The notes beneath the pieces are model-generated. The model made no database searches. It had not been told where the DNA came from and saw only the letters and a program-made list of their open reading frames with translations. Source: Achromobacter pulmonis (GTDB taxonomy: Bacteria > Pseudomonadota > Gammaproteobacteria > Burkholderiales > Burkholderiaceae_B). Taken from it: DNA of 64,000 nt. Position numbers and translations under genes: made by a program. Below are positions 1 through 9,143 of the stretch, piece after piece; within the stretch, counting starts at the first letter, position 1, and each line of letters starts with the position of its first letter. The DNA is taken from assembly GCF_002885955.2 (NCBI RefSeq), contig NZ_POQS01000002.1, positions 280,853 to 344,852 of the forward strand. The letters are read 5' to 3'.

Positions 1-180
1 TTCTTCGCGCCTGCCGTCGGGACGGCCTTCGCGCCGCTCGTCGCGGCGACCGTCGCGGCCGCGCTCCAGCGCCTGCCGGGCCTCGCCCTTGGGGCGCGAA
101 AAGAAGCTCCGGCCGTCGCGGCCTTCGGCGGCGCGCGGGGCGCCGGCCGGACGGGAACGCGGAGGTTGGGATTTAGTCAT
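1..180 (-). CDS. N-terminus of an Arg-rich basic protein, cut by the window edge
   Basis: An open frame runs from ATG at 178-180 off the left edge, giving 60 residues. The peptide starts MTKSQPPRSRPAGAPR and then becomes a low-complexity Arg/Gly/Glu/Asp tract with repeated GRD and RRDER-like units and one aromatic patch (RSFFSRPKG). Such extensions are typical of RNA-binding enzymes such as RNA methyltransferases, pseudouridine synthases or helicases. No catalytic domain lies inside the window, so the function cannot be called. An RsmB/NOP-type rRNA methyltransferase beside purN is a possibility from memory of related genomes, not something seen here. It reads in the same direction as purN, 65 bp downstream of it. 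Confidence 0.55.
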   Translation of the reverse strand, partial: MTKSQPPRSRPAGAPRAAEGRDGRSFFSRPKGEARQALERGRDGRRDERREGRPDGRREE

Positions 181-245
181 GGCGTATTCCAGTGGGGCGG
201 AGGTTTGCCGCCCGGTAAATGCGTTGCAGCGCGTTGCGCGGACGG

Positions 246-911
246 TCAGGCGGCCGGCGACCAGGTGAACAGGCGCTCGGGATCGCCCGCCACGTTCACG
301 CGGTGGTCGCTCGTCAGGGTAACCCGGCCTTCGGCCAGCCAGCGCACCGCCGCCGGGAAAGCCTGGTGCTCGACCGTCAGCACGCGCTCGGCCAGCGCTT
401 CCGGCGTATCGCCGGCCAGCACCGGAACGCAGCCCTGGGCGATGATGGGGCCGTGGTCCAGCACCGGGGTCACGAAATGCACCGTGCAGCCGTGCACCCG
501 CACGCCGGTGGCCAGCGCCTGGGCGTGGGTGTGCAGGCCGGGGAAGGCCGGCAGCAGCGAAGGATGGATGTTGACCAGCCGGCTCGCATAATGGTTGACG
601 AAGCCCGGCGTCAGCACGCGCATGAAGCCGGCCAGGATGACGTAATCGGGCTCGTAGCGGTCGATCTCGGCGGCCAGCGCGGCGTCGAAGGCCTCGCGGC
701 TGGCGTAGTCCTTGTGGAACAGGGCCGCGGTGGGAATGCCCTGGTGGGCGGCCCATTCCAGGCCGGCGGCGTCCGGCCGGCTGGCGATCACGGCGGCCAC
801 TTCGGCCGGCCAGCCCTGGTCGCGGCACGCTTCGGCCAGCGCCCGCATGTTGCTGCCCCGCCCCGAGATCAGGATGACCAGGCGGCGCTTGGTGGTAGAT
901 ATTTCCGGCAA
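246..911 (-). CDS. purN: phosphoribosylglycinamide formyltransferase (GAR transformylase 1)
   Basis: PurN transfers the formyl group of 10-formyl-THF to GAR in cytosolic purine synthesis. The substrate-phosphate loop ISGRGSNM lies at residues 15-22. The catalytic region is visible as NIHPSLLPAFPG, with its Asn and His, and the Asp lies in PVLDHGPII. I place the start at TTG 909-911, giving 221 aa, close to the family's 210-220. The frame stays open upstream to 1022, but that would add 37 residues unlike the family. A weak GGAA lies about 9 nt upstream of the TTG. It is divergent from ribF across a 101-bp gap containing nested inverted repeats. Function is certain; the start is moderately certain. 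Confidence 0.93.
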   Translation of the reverse strand: MPEISTTKRRLVILISGRGSNMRALAEACRDQGWPAEVAAVIASRPDAAGLEWAAHQGIPTAALFHKDYASREAFDAALAAEIDRYEPDYVILAGFMRVLTPGFVNHYASRLVNIHPSLLPAFPGLHTHAQALATGVRVHGCTVHFVTPVLDHGPIIAQGCVPVLAGDTPEALAERVLTVEHQAFPAAVRWLAEGRVTLTSDHRVNVAGDPERLFTWSPAA

Positions 912-933
912 GATAAGGAATTCCAAGGGAAAT

Positions 934-986
934 CGGGTTTGTGCGCGCGAGTCCCGCGCGATTTGGGCGGGATGGGAACAAACCCG
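934..986. repeat. nested inverted repeats between purN and ribF
   Basis: A perfect 9-bp dyad, CGGGTTTGT at 934-942 and ACAAACCCG at 978-986, encloses a second perfect hairpin, CGCGCG at 944-949 and 955-960 with loop AGTCC. It occupies the divergent purN/ribF promoter region. It could be an operator or a 5'-UTR structure. No known riboswitch consensus is apparent. Confidence 0.5.
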
Positions 987-1012
987 GAATCCAAAATTGT
1001 AAACTCTCGCTC

Positions 1013-1978
1013 GTGAAACCATCGCTGCATATCTACCGATCCCTGCCCCCGCCCGAGCGGCGCGCCCCGTGCGCGCTGACGATCGGCAATTTCGACGGCG
1101 TCCATCGCGGACACCAGGCCATGCTGGCGCGCGTCTGCCAGGTCGCGAGCGAACGCGCGCTGGCGCCCGCCGTCATGACCTTCGAGCCGCATCCGCGGGA
1201 ATATTTCGCCACGCTGCACCAGCGCCCGGAACTGGCGCCCACCCGGATCTCCGGGCTGCGCGACAAACTGGCGGCGCTGGCGCGCTACGGCATCTCCCAG
1301 GTCGTGGTCGAGCGTTTCAATGCCCGCCTGGCCGAGATGTCGGCCAACGCCTTCATCGAACAGCTGCTGGTGCAGGGCCTGCACACCAGATGGCTGCTGG
1401 TGGGCGAGGATTTCCGCTTCGGCCACAAGCGCAGCGGCGACATCGACCTGCTGCGCGAAGCCGGGCTGCGCCACGGCTTCGAGGTGCAGACGCTGGCCGA
1501 CGTAACCGACCAGCACGGGCACCGCATCTCCAGCTCGGAAGTGCGTACCGCGCTGGCGGTGGGCGACCTGGAGCGCGCCCGCCACCTGCTGGGCCATCCG
1601 TATCACATCAGCGGCCACGTCATACACGGCCAGAAGCTGGGCCGCACGCTGGGCTTTCCCACCATGAACCTGCGCGTGGCCGAACGCTGCGCCGCGCGCT
1701 CGGGCATTTATGTGGTGCAGGTCCACGGCCTGGGCGAGCGCGCCCTGCCCGCGGTGGCCAGCCTGGGCGTGCGCCCCACGGTCGAAGACCGCGGCCGCGT
1801 ACTGCTCGAGGCGCACCTGCTCGACGAGACCATCAACGCTTACGGTAAACTCGTACGCGTCGAATTCCTGCAAAAGCTGCGGGACGAAGAAAAATTCCCT
1901 GACCTCCCTTCCCTGACTGCCGCCATCGCCGAAGACGCGCGAAACGCGCGCGCCTATTTTGCCGTCCATGGACTATAA
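1013..1978 (+). CDS. ribF: bifunctional riboflavin kinase / FAD synthetase
   Basis: RibF phosphorylates riboflavin to FMN and adenylylates FMN to FAD. The nucleotidyltransferase motif [10 protein letters not shown] is at residues 24-33. The C-terminal flavokinase domain starts near residue 194 and carries [21 protein letters not shown] chose the GTG at 1013, giving 321 aa, the usual family length; the longer open frame from 941 adds residues without homology. It overlaps ileS by 11 nt, matching the ribF-ileS-lspA order common in proteobacteria and implying one transcript. No FMN-riboswitch-like sequence is recognisable upstream. Confidence 0.95.
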   Translation: MKPSLHIYRSLPPPERRAPCALTIGNFDGVHRGHQAMLARVCQVASERALAPAVMTFEPHPREYFATLHQRPELAPTRISGLRDKLAALARYGISQVVVERFNARLAEMSANAFIEQLLVQGLHTRWLLVGEDFRFGHKRSGDIDLLREAGLRHGFEVQTLADVTDQHGHRISSSEVRTALAVGDLERARHLLGHPYHISGHVIHGQKLGRTLGFPTMNLRVAERCAARSGIYVVQVHGLGERALPAVASLGVRPTVEDRGRVLLEAHLLDETINAYGKLVRVEFLQKLRDEEKFPDLPSLTAAIAEDARNARAYFAVHGL

Positions 1979-4829
1979 AAAGACCCTCAACCTGCCCGAT
2001 ACCCCTTTCCCCATGCGGGGCGACCTCGCCCGACGCGAGCCCGCCTGGATTTCGCAGTGGGAGGAAAACCACGTCTACCAGGCGATCCGCGCCGCCAGCC
2101 GCGGCCGCCCGCGTTTCGTGCTGCACGACGGCCCGCCCTACGCCAACGGCGACATCCATATCGGCCACGCGGTCAACAAGATCCTGAAGGACATCATCGT
2201 CAAGAGCCGCAACATGGCCGGCTATGACGCGCACTACGTGCCGGGCTGGGACTGCCACGGCATGCCGATCGAAATCCAGATCGAGAAAAAGTACGGCAAG
2301 CACCTGCCGGTGGCCGAAGTCCAGTCCAAGGCCCGCGCCTACGCGCTCGAACAGATCGACCGCCAGCGCAAGGACTTCAAGCGCCTGGGCGTGCTGGGCG
2401 AGTGGGATCGTCCCTACATGACGATGAACTTCAGCAACGAAGCCGACGAGATCCGCGCGCTGGGCCGCATCCTGGACAAGGGCTACGTCTTCCGCGGCCT
2501 GAAGCCCGTGAACTGGTGCTTCGACTGCGGCTCGGCCCTGGCCGAGGCCGAGGTCGAATACGCCGACCGCGTCGACCCGGCGGTGGACGTGGCCTTCCCG
2601 TTCGCCGAACACGCCAGGCTGGCCGCGGCCTTCGGCCTGGATTCGGTGGACGACGGCGCCATCGTCATCTGGACCACCACGCCCTGGACCATCCCGTCCA
2701 ACCAGGCGCTGAACGTGCATCCCGAAATCGAATACGCCCTGGTGCGCGTGTCGCCGGCGCCCAAGTTCGGCCCTCTGCTGCTGATCGCCAAGGAACGCGT
2801 CGAGGACTGCCTGAAGAGCTGGGAGCTGGAAGGCGAAATCATCGCCACCGCCCCGGGCGCGGCGCTGTCCGAGATCCAGTTCCGCCATCCGCTGGCGCAG
2901 TTCGAGGCCGCCTACGACCGCAAGGCGCCCGTCTACCTGGGCGACTACGTGACCGCCGACTCCGGCACGGGCGTGGTGCACTCGGCCCCGGCCTACGGCA
3001 TCGAGGACTTCATCTCGTGCAAGGCGCACGGCATGAAAGACACCGACTTCATCAGCCCGGTGATGGGCGACGGCAAGTATGCCGACAGCCTGGCGCTGTT
3101 CGGCGGCCTGTCGATCTGGGACGCCAACCCCAAGATCGTCGAGGCGCTGAAGGAAGCCGGCGCGCTGATGCACGTGGAAAAGCACAAGCACAGCTACATG
3201 CACTGCTGGCGCCACAAGACGCCCATCATCTATCGCGCCACCAGCCAGTGGTTCGCCGGCATGGACGTGGCCCCCAAGGACGGCGGCCCGACCCTGCGCG
3301 AATCGGCGCTGGCCGGCATCGACGCCACGGCCTTCTATCCGGCCTGGGGCCGCGCCCGCCTGCACGCCATGATCGCCAACCGTCCGGACTGGACCCTGTC
3401 GCGCCAGCGCCAGTGGGGCGTGCCGATGGCCTTCTTCGTGCACAAGGAGACCGGCGAGCTGCATCCGCGCACCATCGAATTGCTCGAACAGGTGGCGCAG
3501 CGCGTCGAAAAAGGCGGCATCGAGGCCTGGCAGGCGCTGGACCCGCGCGAACTGCTGGGCGACGAGGCCGACCAGTACGAGAAGAACCGCGACACGCTGG
3601 ACGTGTGGTTCGACTCCGGCAGCACGCACGCCACGGTGCTGGGCGGCAAGGACGGCGCTTTCGCCGGCTCGCACGGCGCCGAACTGGGCTGGCCCGCCGA
3701 CCTCTACCTGGAAGGCTCGGACCAGCACCGCGGCTGGTTCCATTCCTCGCTGCTGACCGGCTGCATGCTTTACGGCCAGCCGCCCTACAAGGCGCTGCTG
3801 ACGCACGGCTTCGTGGTCGACGGCCAGGGCCGCAAGATGAGCAAGTCGGTGGGCAACGTGATCGCCCCGCAGAAGGTGTCCGACTCGCTGGGCGCCGAAA
3901 TCCTGCGCCTCTGGGTGGCCTCCACCGACTACTCGGGCGAACTGTCCATCTCCGACGAGATCCTCAAGCGCGTGGTCGAAGGCTACCGCCGCATCCGCAA
4001 TACGCTGCGCTTCCTGCTGGCCAACCTGGCCGACTTCGACGCGGTGTCGCAGGCCGTGCCCTACGGCGAACTGTTCGAGATCGACCGCTACGCGCTGGCC
4101 ATGACGGCGCAGATGCAGGCCGAGGTCCAGGCCAACTACGAACGCTATGATTTCCACCCGGCCGTCGCCCGCCTGCAGACCTTCTGCTCGGAAGACCTGG
4201 GCGCGTTCTACCTGGACATTCTGAAGGACCGCCTGTACACCTCGGCCGAAGACAGCCGCGCCCGCCGCTCGGCCCAGACCGCGCTGCTCGACATCACCCA
4301 GACGCTGCTCAAGCTGATGGCGCCGATCCTGTCGTTCACGGCCGAAGAAGCCTGGAAGGAACTGGTCGACTCCGCCCTGAAGAACCAGGCCGACGCCGCC
4401 CGCACCACGATCTTCACCGAGGTCTACCACGCGCTGCCGCCGTACGCCGACGCCGAGGCGCTGACGGCCAAGTGGACGCGCCTGCGCGCCATCCGCGCCG
4501 AAGTCCAGCGCAAGCTCGAAGAAGTGCGCACGGCCGGCGACATCGGTTCGTCGCTGCAGGCCGAGGTCGACCTCTACGCCAGCGGCGCGGACCGCGAACT
4601 GCTGGCCAGCCTGGGCGACGACCTGCGCTTCGTGCTGATCGTCTCGCGGGCCGCCGTGCACGCCGGCGAAGGCGAGACCCGCATCGAAGTCACGCCCTCG
4701 GCGCACAAGAAGTGCGAGCGCTGCTGGCACTGGCGCCTGGACGTGGGCCAGGACGCGGATCATCCCGAGATCTGCGGCCGCTGCGTGTCCAACCTGTTCG
4801 GCTCGGGCGAAGCCCGCGACAAGGCCTGA
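1968..4829 (+). CDS. ileS: isoleucyl-tRNA synthetase
   Basis: This is a class Ia aminoacyl-tRNA synthetase that charges tRNA-Ile in the cytosol, 953 aa (E. coli 938). The HIGH signature is in [15 protein letters not shown] near residues 58-72. The CP1 editing domain contains [19 protein letters not shown] is in [10 protein letters not shown] near 621-630. The C-terminal zinc site has the cysteine pairs KCERCW and CGRC near residues 915-940. The ATG at 1968 ([18 protein letters not shown]) matches the family start; an in-frame TTG at 1959 is less likely. It lies between ribF (11-nt overlap) and lspA (2-nt gap). Confidence 0.97.
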   Translation: MDYKKTLNLPDTPFPMRGDLARREPAWISQWEENHVYQAIRAASRGRPRFVLHDGPPYANGDIHIGHAVNKILKDIIVKSRNMAGYDAHYVPGWDCHGMPIEIQIEKKYGKHLPVAEVQSKARAYALEQIDRQRKDFKRLGVLGEWDRPYMTMNFSNEADEIRALGRILDKGYVFRGLKPVNWCFDCGSALAEAEVEYADRVDPAVDVAFPFAEHARLAAAFGLDSVDDGAIVIWTTTPWTIPSNQALNVHPEIEYALVRVSPAPKFGPLLLIAKERVEDCLKSWELEGEIIATAPGAALSEIQFRHPLAQFEAAYDRKAPVYLGDYVTADSGTGVVHSAPAYGIEDFISCKAHGMKDTDFISPVMGDGKYADSLALFGGLSIWDANPKIVEALKEAGALMHVEKHKHSYMHCWRHKTPIIYRATSQWFAGMDVAPKDGGPTLRESALAGIDATAFYPAWGRARLHAMIANRPDWTLSRQRQWGVPMAFFVHKETGELHPRTIELLEQVAQRVEKGGIEAWQALDPRELLGDEADQYEKNRDTLDVWFDSGSTHATVLGGKDGAFAGSHGAELGWPADLYLEGSDQHRGWFHSSLLTGCMLYGQPPYKALLTHGFVVDGQGRKMSKSVGNVIAPQKVSDSLGAEILRLWVASTDYSGELSISDEILKRVVEGYRRIRNTLRFLLANLADFDAVSQAVPYGELFEIDRYALAMTAQMQAEVQANYERYDFHPAVARLQTFCSEDLGAFYLDILKDRLYTSAEDSRARRSAQTALLDITQTLLKLMAPILSFTAEEAWKELVDSALKNQADAARTTIFTEVYHALPPYADAEALTAKWTRLRAIRAEVQRKLEEVRTAGDIGSSLQAEVDLYASGADRELLASLGDDLRFVLIVSRAAVHAGEGETRIEVTPSAHKKCERCWHWRLDVGQDADHPEICGRCVSNLFGSGEARDKA

Positions 4830-4831
4830 AC

Positions 4832-5356
4832 ATGGCCGGGCCCGCCCCCACCGGCGTCCAGTCCGGCACCCGCCCCGCGCCCGCGCGCGTGGGGCGCTGG
4901 CTGGCCATCGCGCTGGCCATCATCGTGCTGGACCAGCTGACCAAGATCTACTTCAACACCGCTTACCAGTACGGCCAGCGCGTCAACCTGCTGCCGTTCT
5001 TCGACTTCACCCTGGTGTACAACCGCGGCGCCGCGTTCAGTTTCCTGGCGTCCGAGGAAGGCTGGCAGCGCTGGCTGTTCACCGGGCTGGGCTGCGTGGC
5101 GGCCGTGGTCATCACCATCATCCTGCGCCGCACCCACGGCCAGCCGCGCTTCTGCCTGGCGCTCACGCTGATTCTGGGCGGCGCCATCGGCAACGTCATC
5201 GACCGGGTGGTGCATGGCCACGTGGTGGACTTCCTGCTGTTCTACTGGAACAACTGGCAATTCCCCGCCTTCAACCTGGCCGACGTCGGCATCACCTGCG
5301 GCGCCGTGCTGCTGGTGCTGGACGAACTGCTGCGCTCGCGCAAGCCGCAAGCCTGA
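4832..5356 (+). CDS. lspA: prolipoprotein signal peptidase (signal peptidase II)
   Basis: LspA is an inner-membrane aspartyl protease that removes the signal peptide from diacylglyceryl-modified prolipoproteins; substrates in this window would include EhuB and PqiC. It has 174 aa with four hydrophobic segments. The first is near residues 22-40, with the conserved LDQLTK. The catalytic aspartates are D124 in GNVIDR and D151 in FNLADV, and VYNRGAAFS near 62-70 is also conserved. The start ATG lies 2 nt after the ileS stop, so translation is probably coupled. It closes the ribF-ileS-lspA transcript. Confidence 0.96.
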   Translation: MAGPAPTGVQSGTRPAPARVGRWLAIALAIIVLDQLTKIYFNTAYQYGQRVNLLPFFDFTLVYNRGAAFSFLASEEGWQRWLFTGLGCVAAVVITIILRRTHGQPRFCLALTLILGGAIGNVIDRVVHGHVVDFLLFYWNNWQFPAFNLADVGITCGAVLLVLDELLRSRKPQA

Positions 5357-5472
5357 GTTTCGCCGCGTTTGATCCCCCCTGAACGGATGGCGAACGGCGC
5401 GATGCCGCAATGCAGAATAAAATCACTGTCCGTTCCTCGTTTACGCGGCGCTGAACCCGCCGCCCCGCCCCC

Positions 5473-6672
5473 ATGCTCGACCTCGCCCGCAAACGCATCG
5501 TCCTCGGCCTGACCGGGGGCATCGCCTGCTACAAAATCGCCGAGCTGGTGCGGCGCATGACCGAACAGGGCGCCACGGTCGACGTGGTGATGACCGAGGC
5601 GGCCACGCACTTCATCACGCCCGTCACCATGCAGGCCCTGTCGGGCCGCCCGGTGTTCGTGGACGCCTGGGACGCGCGCGTGCCCAACAACATGGCGCAC
5701 ATCGACCTGACACGCGGCGCCGACGCCGTGCTGATCGCGCCCGCCAGCGCCGATTTCATGGCCAAGCTGGCCCACGGCATGGCCGACGACCTGCTGTCCA
5801 CGCTGTGCCTGGCGCGCGCTTGTCCGCTGCTGGTCGCGCCCGCCATGAACCGCGAAATGTGGGCCAACCCGGCCACGCAGCGCAATGTCGCGCAACTGCG
5901 CGCCGACGGCGTCAGCGTGCTGGGACCCGCCGCCGGCGAACAGGCTTGCGGCGAGACCGGCGACGGCCGCATGCTGGAAGCGCACGAACTGCTGACCGAC
6001 CTGATCGCCTTCTTCCAGCCCAAGCTGCTGGCCGGCCGCCACGTGCTGCTGACCGCCGGCCCCACGTCCGAGCCGGTGGACCCGGTGCGCGTGCTGAGCA
6101 ACCGCTCCTCGGGCAAGACCGGCTACGCGCTGGCGCGCGCCGCGCGCGAGGCCGGCGCCCGCGTCACGCTGATCACCGGCGCCACCTTCCTGCCGGTGCC
6201 GCGCGGCGTCACCGCGCTGTCGGTCACCACCGCGCGCCAGATGCACGATGCGGTGATGGCCAGCGCGGCCGACGCCGACATCTTCATCGCCGTGGCCGCC
6301 GTGGCCGACTGGCGCGTGAAGAACGTCAGCACCCAGAAACTGAAAAAGACCAGCGAGGGCGGCGGCGCCCCCGTCATGGAGTTCGAACCCAATCCCGACA
6401 TCCTGGCCGAAGTCGCCAAGCTGGCCGACGGTCCCTGGTGCGTGGGCTTCGCGGCCGAAACCGAGAAGCTGGCCGAGCACGCCGAAGCCAAGCGCGCGCG
6501 CAAGGGCATCCCCCTGCTGGTGGGCAACCTCGCGCACAAGGTCATGGACGCCGACACCACCGAACTGGTGCTGTTCGACGAACAGGGCGTGCATCCCCTG
6601 CCCGCCGCCGGCAAGCTGGACGCGGCGCGCCGCCTGATCGCCGAGATCGCGGCGCGGGTGCCGCCGAAGTAG
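5473..6672 (+). CDS. coaBC: bifunctional phosphopantothenoylcysteine decarboxylase / phosphopantothenate-cysteine ligase
   Basis: CoaBC carries out two cytosolic steps of coenzyme A synthesis. The N-terminal FMN-dependent decarboxylase half has GGIACYK near 15-21, the active-site His in NNMAHIDL near 73-80, PAMNREMW near 123-130 and the substrate-clamp Cys in GEQACGETGDGRM near 155-167. The C-terminal CTP-dependent ligase begins near residue 190 with LTAGPTSEPVDPVRVLSNRSS and has the KLKKTSEG lysines near 288-295. Length is 399 aa, standard for the fusion. The 116-bp gap after lspA suggests its own promoter. A bidirectional terminator follows. Confidence 0.96.
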   Translation: MLDLARKRIVLGLTGGIACYKIAELVRRMTEQGATVDVVMTEAATHFITPVTMQALSGRPVFVDAWDARVPNNMAHIDLTRGADAVLIAPASADFMAKLAHGMADDLLSTLCLARACPLLVAPAMNREMWANPATQRNVAQLRADGVSVLGPAAGEQACGETGDGRMLEAHELLTDLIAFFQPKLLAGRHVLLTAGPTSEPVDPVRVLSNRSSGKTGYALARAAREAGARVTLITGATFLPVPRGVTALSVTTARQMHDAVMASAADADIFIAVAAVADWRVKNVSTQKLKKTSEGGGAPVMEFEPNPDILAEVAKLADGPWCVGFAAETEKLAEHAEAKRARKGIPLLVGNLAHKVMDADTTELVLFDEQGVHPLPAAGKLDAARRLIAEIAARVPPK

Positions 6673-6690
6673 TCCTCTGCGCACTCAAAA

Positions 6691-6722
6691 AAAAACGCCA
6701 GGCGTCGCGGCCTGGCGTTTTT
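6691..6722. terminator. bidirectional rho-independent terminator between coaBC and the CDF gene
   Basis: The arms AAAAACGCCAGG (6691-6702) and CCTGGCGTTTTT (6711-6722) are perfectly complementary around an 8-nt loop, with T or A tracts on both sides. It therefore serves coaBC on the plus strand and the CDF gene on the minus strand. Confidence 0.93.
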
Positions 6723-6749
6723 GTTTGCGCGCCCGCGCCGCGGCCGCGC

Positions 6750-7643
6750 TCAGTGTATGTGCTCCTGCGCCGAGCGGTCGTCACGCTCCATCTGCAGCGT
6801 CGTATGGTGCAGGTCGAAGTCCTGCTGCAGGCGGTCTTCGATGGCGCGGCGCACCGCCTCGCCGTCGGCCCCCGGCTCCAGCACCACATGGCCCGTCAGC
6901 ATCGGATTGCTCTGCGTCACCGCCCACAGGTGGATGTCATGGATGGCGGCCACGCCGGCCGTGCCGGCGATGGCGTCGCGCACCGCCTGCAGGCTCATGC
7001 CCGGCGGCACGCCTTCGAGCAGGATGTTCACGCACTCGCGCAACAGCGTCCAGGTGCGCGGGAACACCATGAAGCCGATGCCCACCGCCAGCGCCGAATC
7101 CACCCAGCGCCAGCCCGTGAACCAGATCACCACGGCGCCGACGATCACGCCTATCGAGCCCAGCATGTCGGCCCACACTTCCAGGTAGGCGCCCTTCACG
7201 TTCAGGCTTTCGTCCTTCGCGCTTGCCAGCAGCCGCATCGCGATCAGGTTGACGATCAGGCCGACCACGGCGACGGCCAGCATCCCCACGGACTGGATAT
7301 CCGACGGCGCCGACAGGCGCTGATAGGCCTCGTACAGGATGTAGAACGCGATGCCCAGCAGCACCAGCGCATTGACCGCCGCCGCCAGGATCTCGAAGCG
7401 GGCGTATCCGTAGGTGCGCATCAGGTCCGCCGCCTTGCGGCCCGCGCGTATCGCGACCAGCGCCAGCAGCAGGGCCATGGCGTCGGTCATCATGTGCATG
7501 GCGTCGGAAATCAGCGCCAGGCTGCCCGTCATGATCCCGCCGACGATTTCCACCAGCATGAAGGTGCTGGTCAGGCCCAGCGCGATCCAGAGGCGGGATT
7601 CGGGTAAGGTGCGCACGTCGCCGTGCTGATGGCTATCGCTCAT
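6750..7643 (-). CDS. cation diffusion facilitator (CzcD/ZitB-like metal exporter)
   Basis: This is an inner-membrane proton-coupled exporter of divalent metal (Zn, Cd or Co class), 297 aa, with six hydrophobic segments and a C-terminal cytoplasmic domain. After a short N-terminal HQH stretch, the TM2 motif is H50xxxD54 within SDAMHMMTDAM. In TM5 the metal-site position reads YLEVWADM, so E155xxxD159 stands where zinc CDFs normally have HxxxD. This may change metal preference. The start ATG at 7641-7643 lies 13 nt after the zinc-ribbon gene stop, so both genes share the MerR-type promoter upstream. No metal regulator is encoded nearby. Family is sure; the metal is not. Confidence 0.92.
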   Translation of the reverse strand: MSDSHQHGDVRTLPESRLWIALGLTSTFMLVEIVGGIMTGSLALISDAMHMMTDAMALLLALVAIRAGRKAADLMRTYGYARFEILAAAVNALVLLGIAFYILYEAYQRLSAPSDIQSVGMLAVAVVGLIVNLIAMRLLASAKDESLNVKGAYLEVWADMLGSIGVIVGAVVIWFTGWRWVDSALAVGIGFMVFPRTWTLLRECVNILLEGVPPGMSLQAVRDAIAGTAGVAAIHDIHLWAVTQSNPMLTGHVVLEPGADGEAVRRAIEDRLQQDFDLHHTTLQMERDDRSAQEHIH

Positions 7644-7656
7644 TGGTGTCCGCGGA

Positions 7657-7944
7657 TCAAGGCTGGTTCGACGGCGCGACGGCGGTGCCGCACTGCGCGC
7701 AGAAACCCGCTCCGGCAGCGATGGCCGCGCGGCACTGCGAGCAGGCCAGCGGCGCCAGCGAGACGCCGCATTGCGAACAATAGCGCCCGCCCGCGGCCTG
7801 GGAGGCGCCGCAACCGTTGCAGACGACGGCGGCGCCCTGCGGCGCGCCGCCATAGGCCCCGCCGCCGCGACGGTCATAGCCATGATGGCCGCCGTACCCG
7901 TGATGCCCGGCGCGCCCGCCCAGCAGATGTTTCAGTATGCCCAT
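7657..7944 (-). CDS. small His/Gly-rich double zinc-ribbon protein
   Basis: It has 95 aa. The first 40 residues are Gly- and His-rich (HHGYGGHHGYD), a likely metal-binding tail. Residues 42-85 hold four CxxC knuckles (C42/C45, C56/C59, C68/C71, C82/C85), enough for two zinc ribbons. An excellent ribosome site (GGAGG, 6 nt from ATG) confirms the start. It is the first gene of an operon with the CDF exporter, which suggests metal sensing, buffering or delivery; that is inference. There is no signal peptide, so it is probably cytosolic. I recognise no named family beyond zinc ribbon. Confidence 0.85.
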   Translation of the reverse strand: MGILKHLLGGRAGHHGYGGHHGYDRRGGGAYGGAPQGAAVVCNGCGASQAAGGRYCSQCGVSLAPLACSQCRAAIAAGAGFCAQCGTAVAPSNQP

Positions 7945-7985
7945 ATCAGCCTCCGAGCCGCGATCGCGGCGTATTGCCAGGCATC

Positions 7986-8016
7986 ATGACAAAGCCTGAA
8001 GCAGCTTCAGAGTCAA
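7986..8016 (-). promoter_or_regulatory. MerR-family-type promoter of the zinc-ribbon/CDF operon
   Basis: Read on the minus strand, a perfect -35 TTGACT (8011-8016) and a -10-like TGTCAT (7986-7991) are separated by 19 bp. The overlong spacer contains the perfect dyad CTGAAGCTGCTTCAG (7996-8010). A 19-20 bp spacer filled by a dyad next to TTGACT is the hallmark of promoters activated by ZntR, CadR, PbrR or CueR regulators. No merR gene is in the window, so the regulator would act in trans. Confidence 0.78.
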
Positions 8017-8039
8017 GGGCGGAGTGTGGCAACCGGCGG

Positions 8040-8071
8040 GCGCTCGGCCAGCGCGAACGCTGGCCGAGCGC
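8040..8071 (-). terminator. U-less hairpin downstream of the Bug gene
   Basis: A perfect 14-bp stem, GCGCTCGGCCAGCG (8040-8053) with CGCTGGCCGAGCGC (8058-8071), closes a 4-nt loop, read TTCG on the minus strand. It lies 13 nt past the stop of the Bug gene. There is no T tract, so it may end or stabilise the five-gene mRNA rather than act as a classical terminator. Confidence 0.7.
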
Positions 8072-8084
8072 TGGCGCCTCGCGT

Positions 8085-9071
8085 TCAATCGAGGCTGATG
8101 TTGGCGGCCTTCACGATGTCCGCCCACTGCTGGCGGTCCTTCTCCAGGAACTGGCCGAACTGCTCGGGCGTCATGCCCGTGACCGGCTCCGAACCCAGGC
8201 CGGCCATTTTCTCGACCAGGGCGGGTTGCTTGAGCACGTCCTGCAGCGCGGCGTAGTAGGCGGCCAGCACGTCGGCGGGCAGGCCGGCGGGCGCGAACAC
8301 GCCCTGCCAGGTCGGCATGTCGAAGCCCTTCAGGCCCTGCTCGTCCAGCGTGGGCACGTTGGGCAGCTGCGGCGCGCGCTTGAGCGAGGCCACGCCGATG
8401 GCCTTGACCTTGCCTTGCGTGGCCAGCGGGGCCGCGGTGGAGATGTTGTCCATCGTCATCGCGATATGGCCGCCCAGCAGGTCGGTGATGACAGGCGCCG
8501 CGCCACGGTACGGCGCGTGCGGCACTTTCACGCCCAGCTTGTACAGCATGGTCTCGGCGATCAGGTGGTTGGAGATGCCCACGCCGGCGGTGCCGTAGGT
8601 GGCGGTCGGCGTCTTCTGGAAGTATTCCTTCAGCTCGGCCAGGTTGTTGGCCGGCACGTCCTTGTTCACGATGACCACGTTGGGCTGCACCGCGACCAGC
8701 GTGATCGGGGTGAAGTCAGTGGGCTTGTAGTTGGTGCCCTTGGGGTTGAGCACGTGGGTGATGGCCATGGAGCCGGCGGCGCCGATGCCGATGGCGTAGC
8801 CGTCGGCCGGCGACTGGCTCAGGCGGTACGCCATGATGTTGCCGCCGGCGCCGGCCAGGTTTTCGACCACGACAGGCTGGCCCAGGCGTTGCGACAGCGG
8901 GTCGGCCAGCAGGCGGGCCAGCGTATCGGCCGAGCCGCCCGGGGCGAAGCCCACCAGCAGGCGCACGGGTTTAGCGGGCTTCCAGGCGTCGGCGGCCAGC
9001 GCCGGCGTGGCGGCAAGCGCCGAAACGGCGAACAGCGCGCCGACGGCGCGGTTTAGGGTACGGCTGAACAT
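8085..9071 (-). CDS. Bug-family tripartite tricarboxylate transporter receptor (periplasmic)
   Basis: This periplasmic solute-binding protein of the TctC/Bug family has 328 aa. A Sec signal peptide ends at ALA near residue 26 (VSALAATPALA), followed by the mature start DAWKPAKPVRLLVGF. The family motifs VGFAPGGSADTLAR, VVVENLAGAGGNIM and YGTAGVG are present. No tctA or tctB membrane genes are nearby, as is usual for the many orphan Bug genes of Bordetella-type genomes. It is the last gene of the iclR-pepE-DUF1177-aroM operon, so its ligand is probably the source of that pathway's substrate. The ligand cannot be read from sequence. Confidence 0.93.
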   Translation of the reverse strand: MFSRTLNRAVGALFAVSALAATPALAADAWKPAKPVRLLVGFAPGGSADTLARLLADPLSQRLGQPVVVENLAGAGGNIMAYRLSQSPADGYAIGIGAAGSMAITHVLNPKGTNYKPTDFTPITLVAVQPNVVIVNKDVPANNLAELKEYFQKTPTATYGTAGVGISNHLIAETMLYKLGVKVPHAPYRGAAPVITDLLGGHIAMTMDNISTAAPLATQGKVKAIGVASLKRAPQLPNVPTLDEQGLKGFDMPTWQGVFAPAGLPADVLAAYYAALQDVLKQPALVEKMAGLGSEPVTGMTPEQFGQFLEKDRQQWADIVKAANISLD

Positions 9072-9143
9072 AACGAAAAACTCCCTGCGATATTTGATTC
9101 ACCGAAGGCCCGGCGCGCCAGGCCTTCGGGTAGAGATGGGGTG

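Noticed and set aside
1013..1015. FMN riboswitch upstream of ribF
   Set aside because: The upstream gap is about 100 bp and holds only simple dyads; the conserved multi-helix RFN-element blocks are not seen.
1833..4763. A 976-codon minus-strand frame opposite ileS
   Set aside because: It is an antisense shadow of ileS, which has all synthetase motifs.
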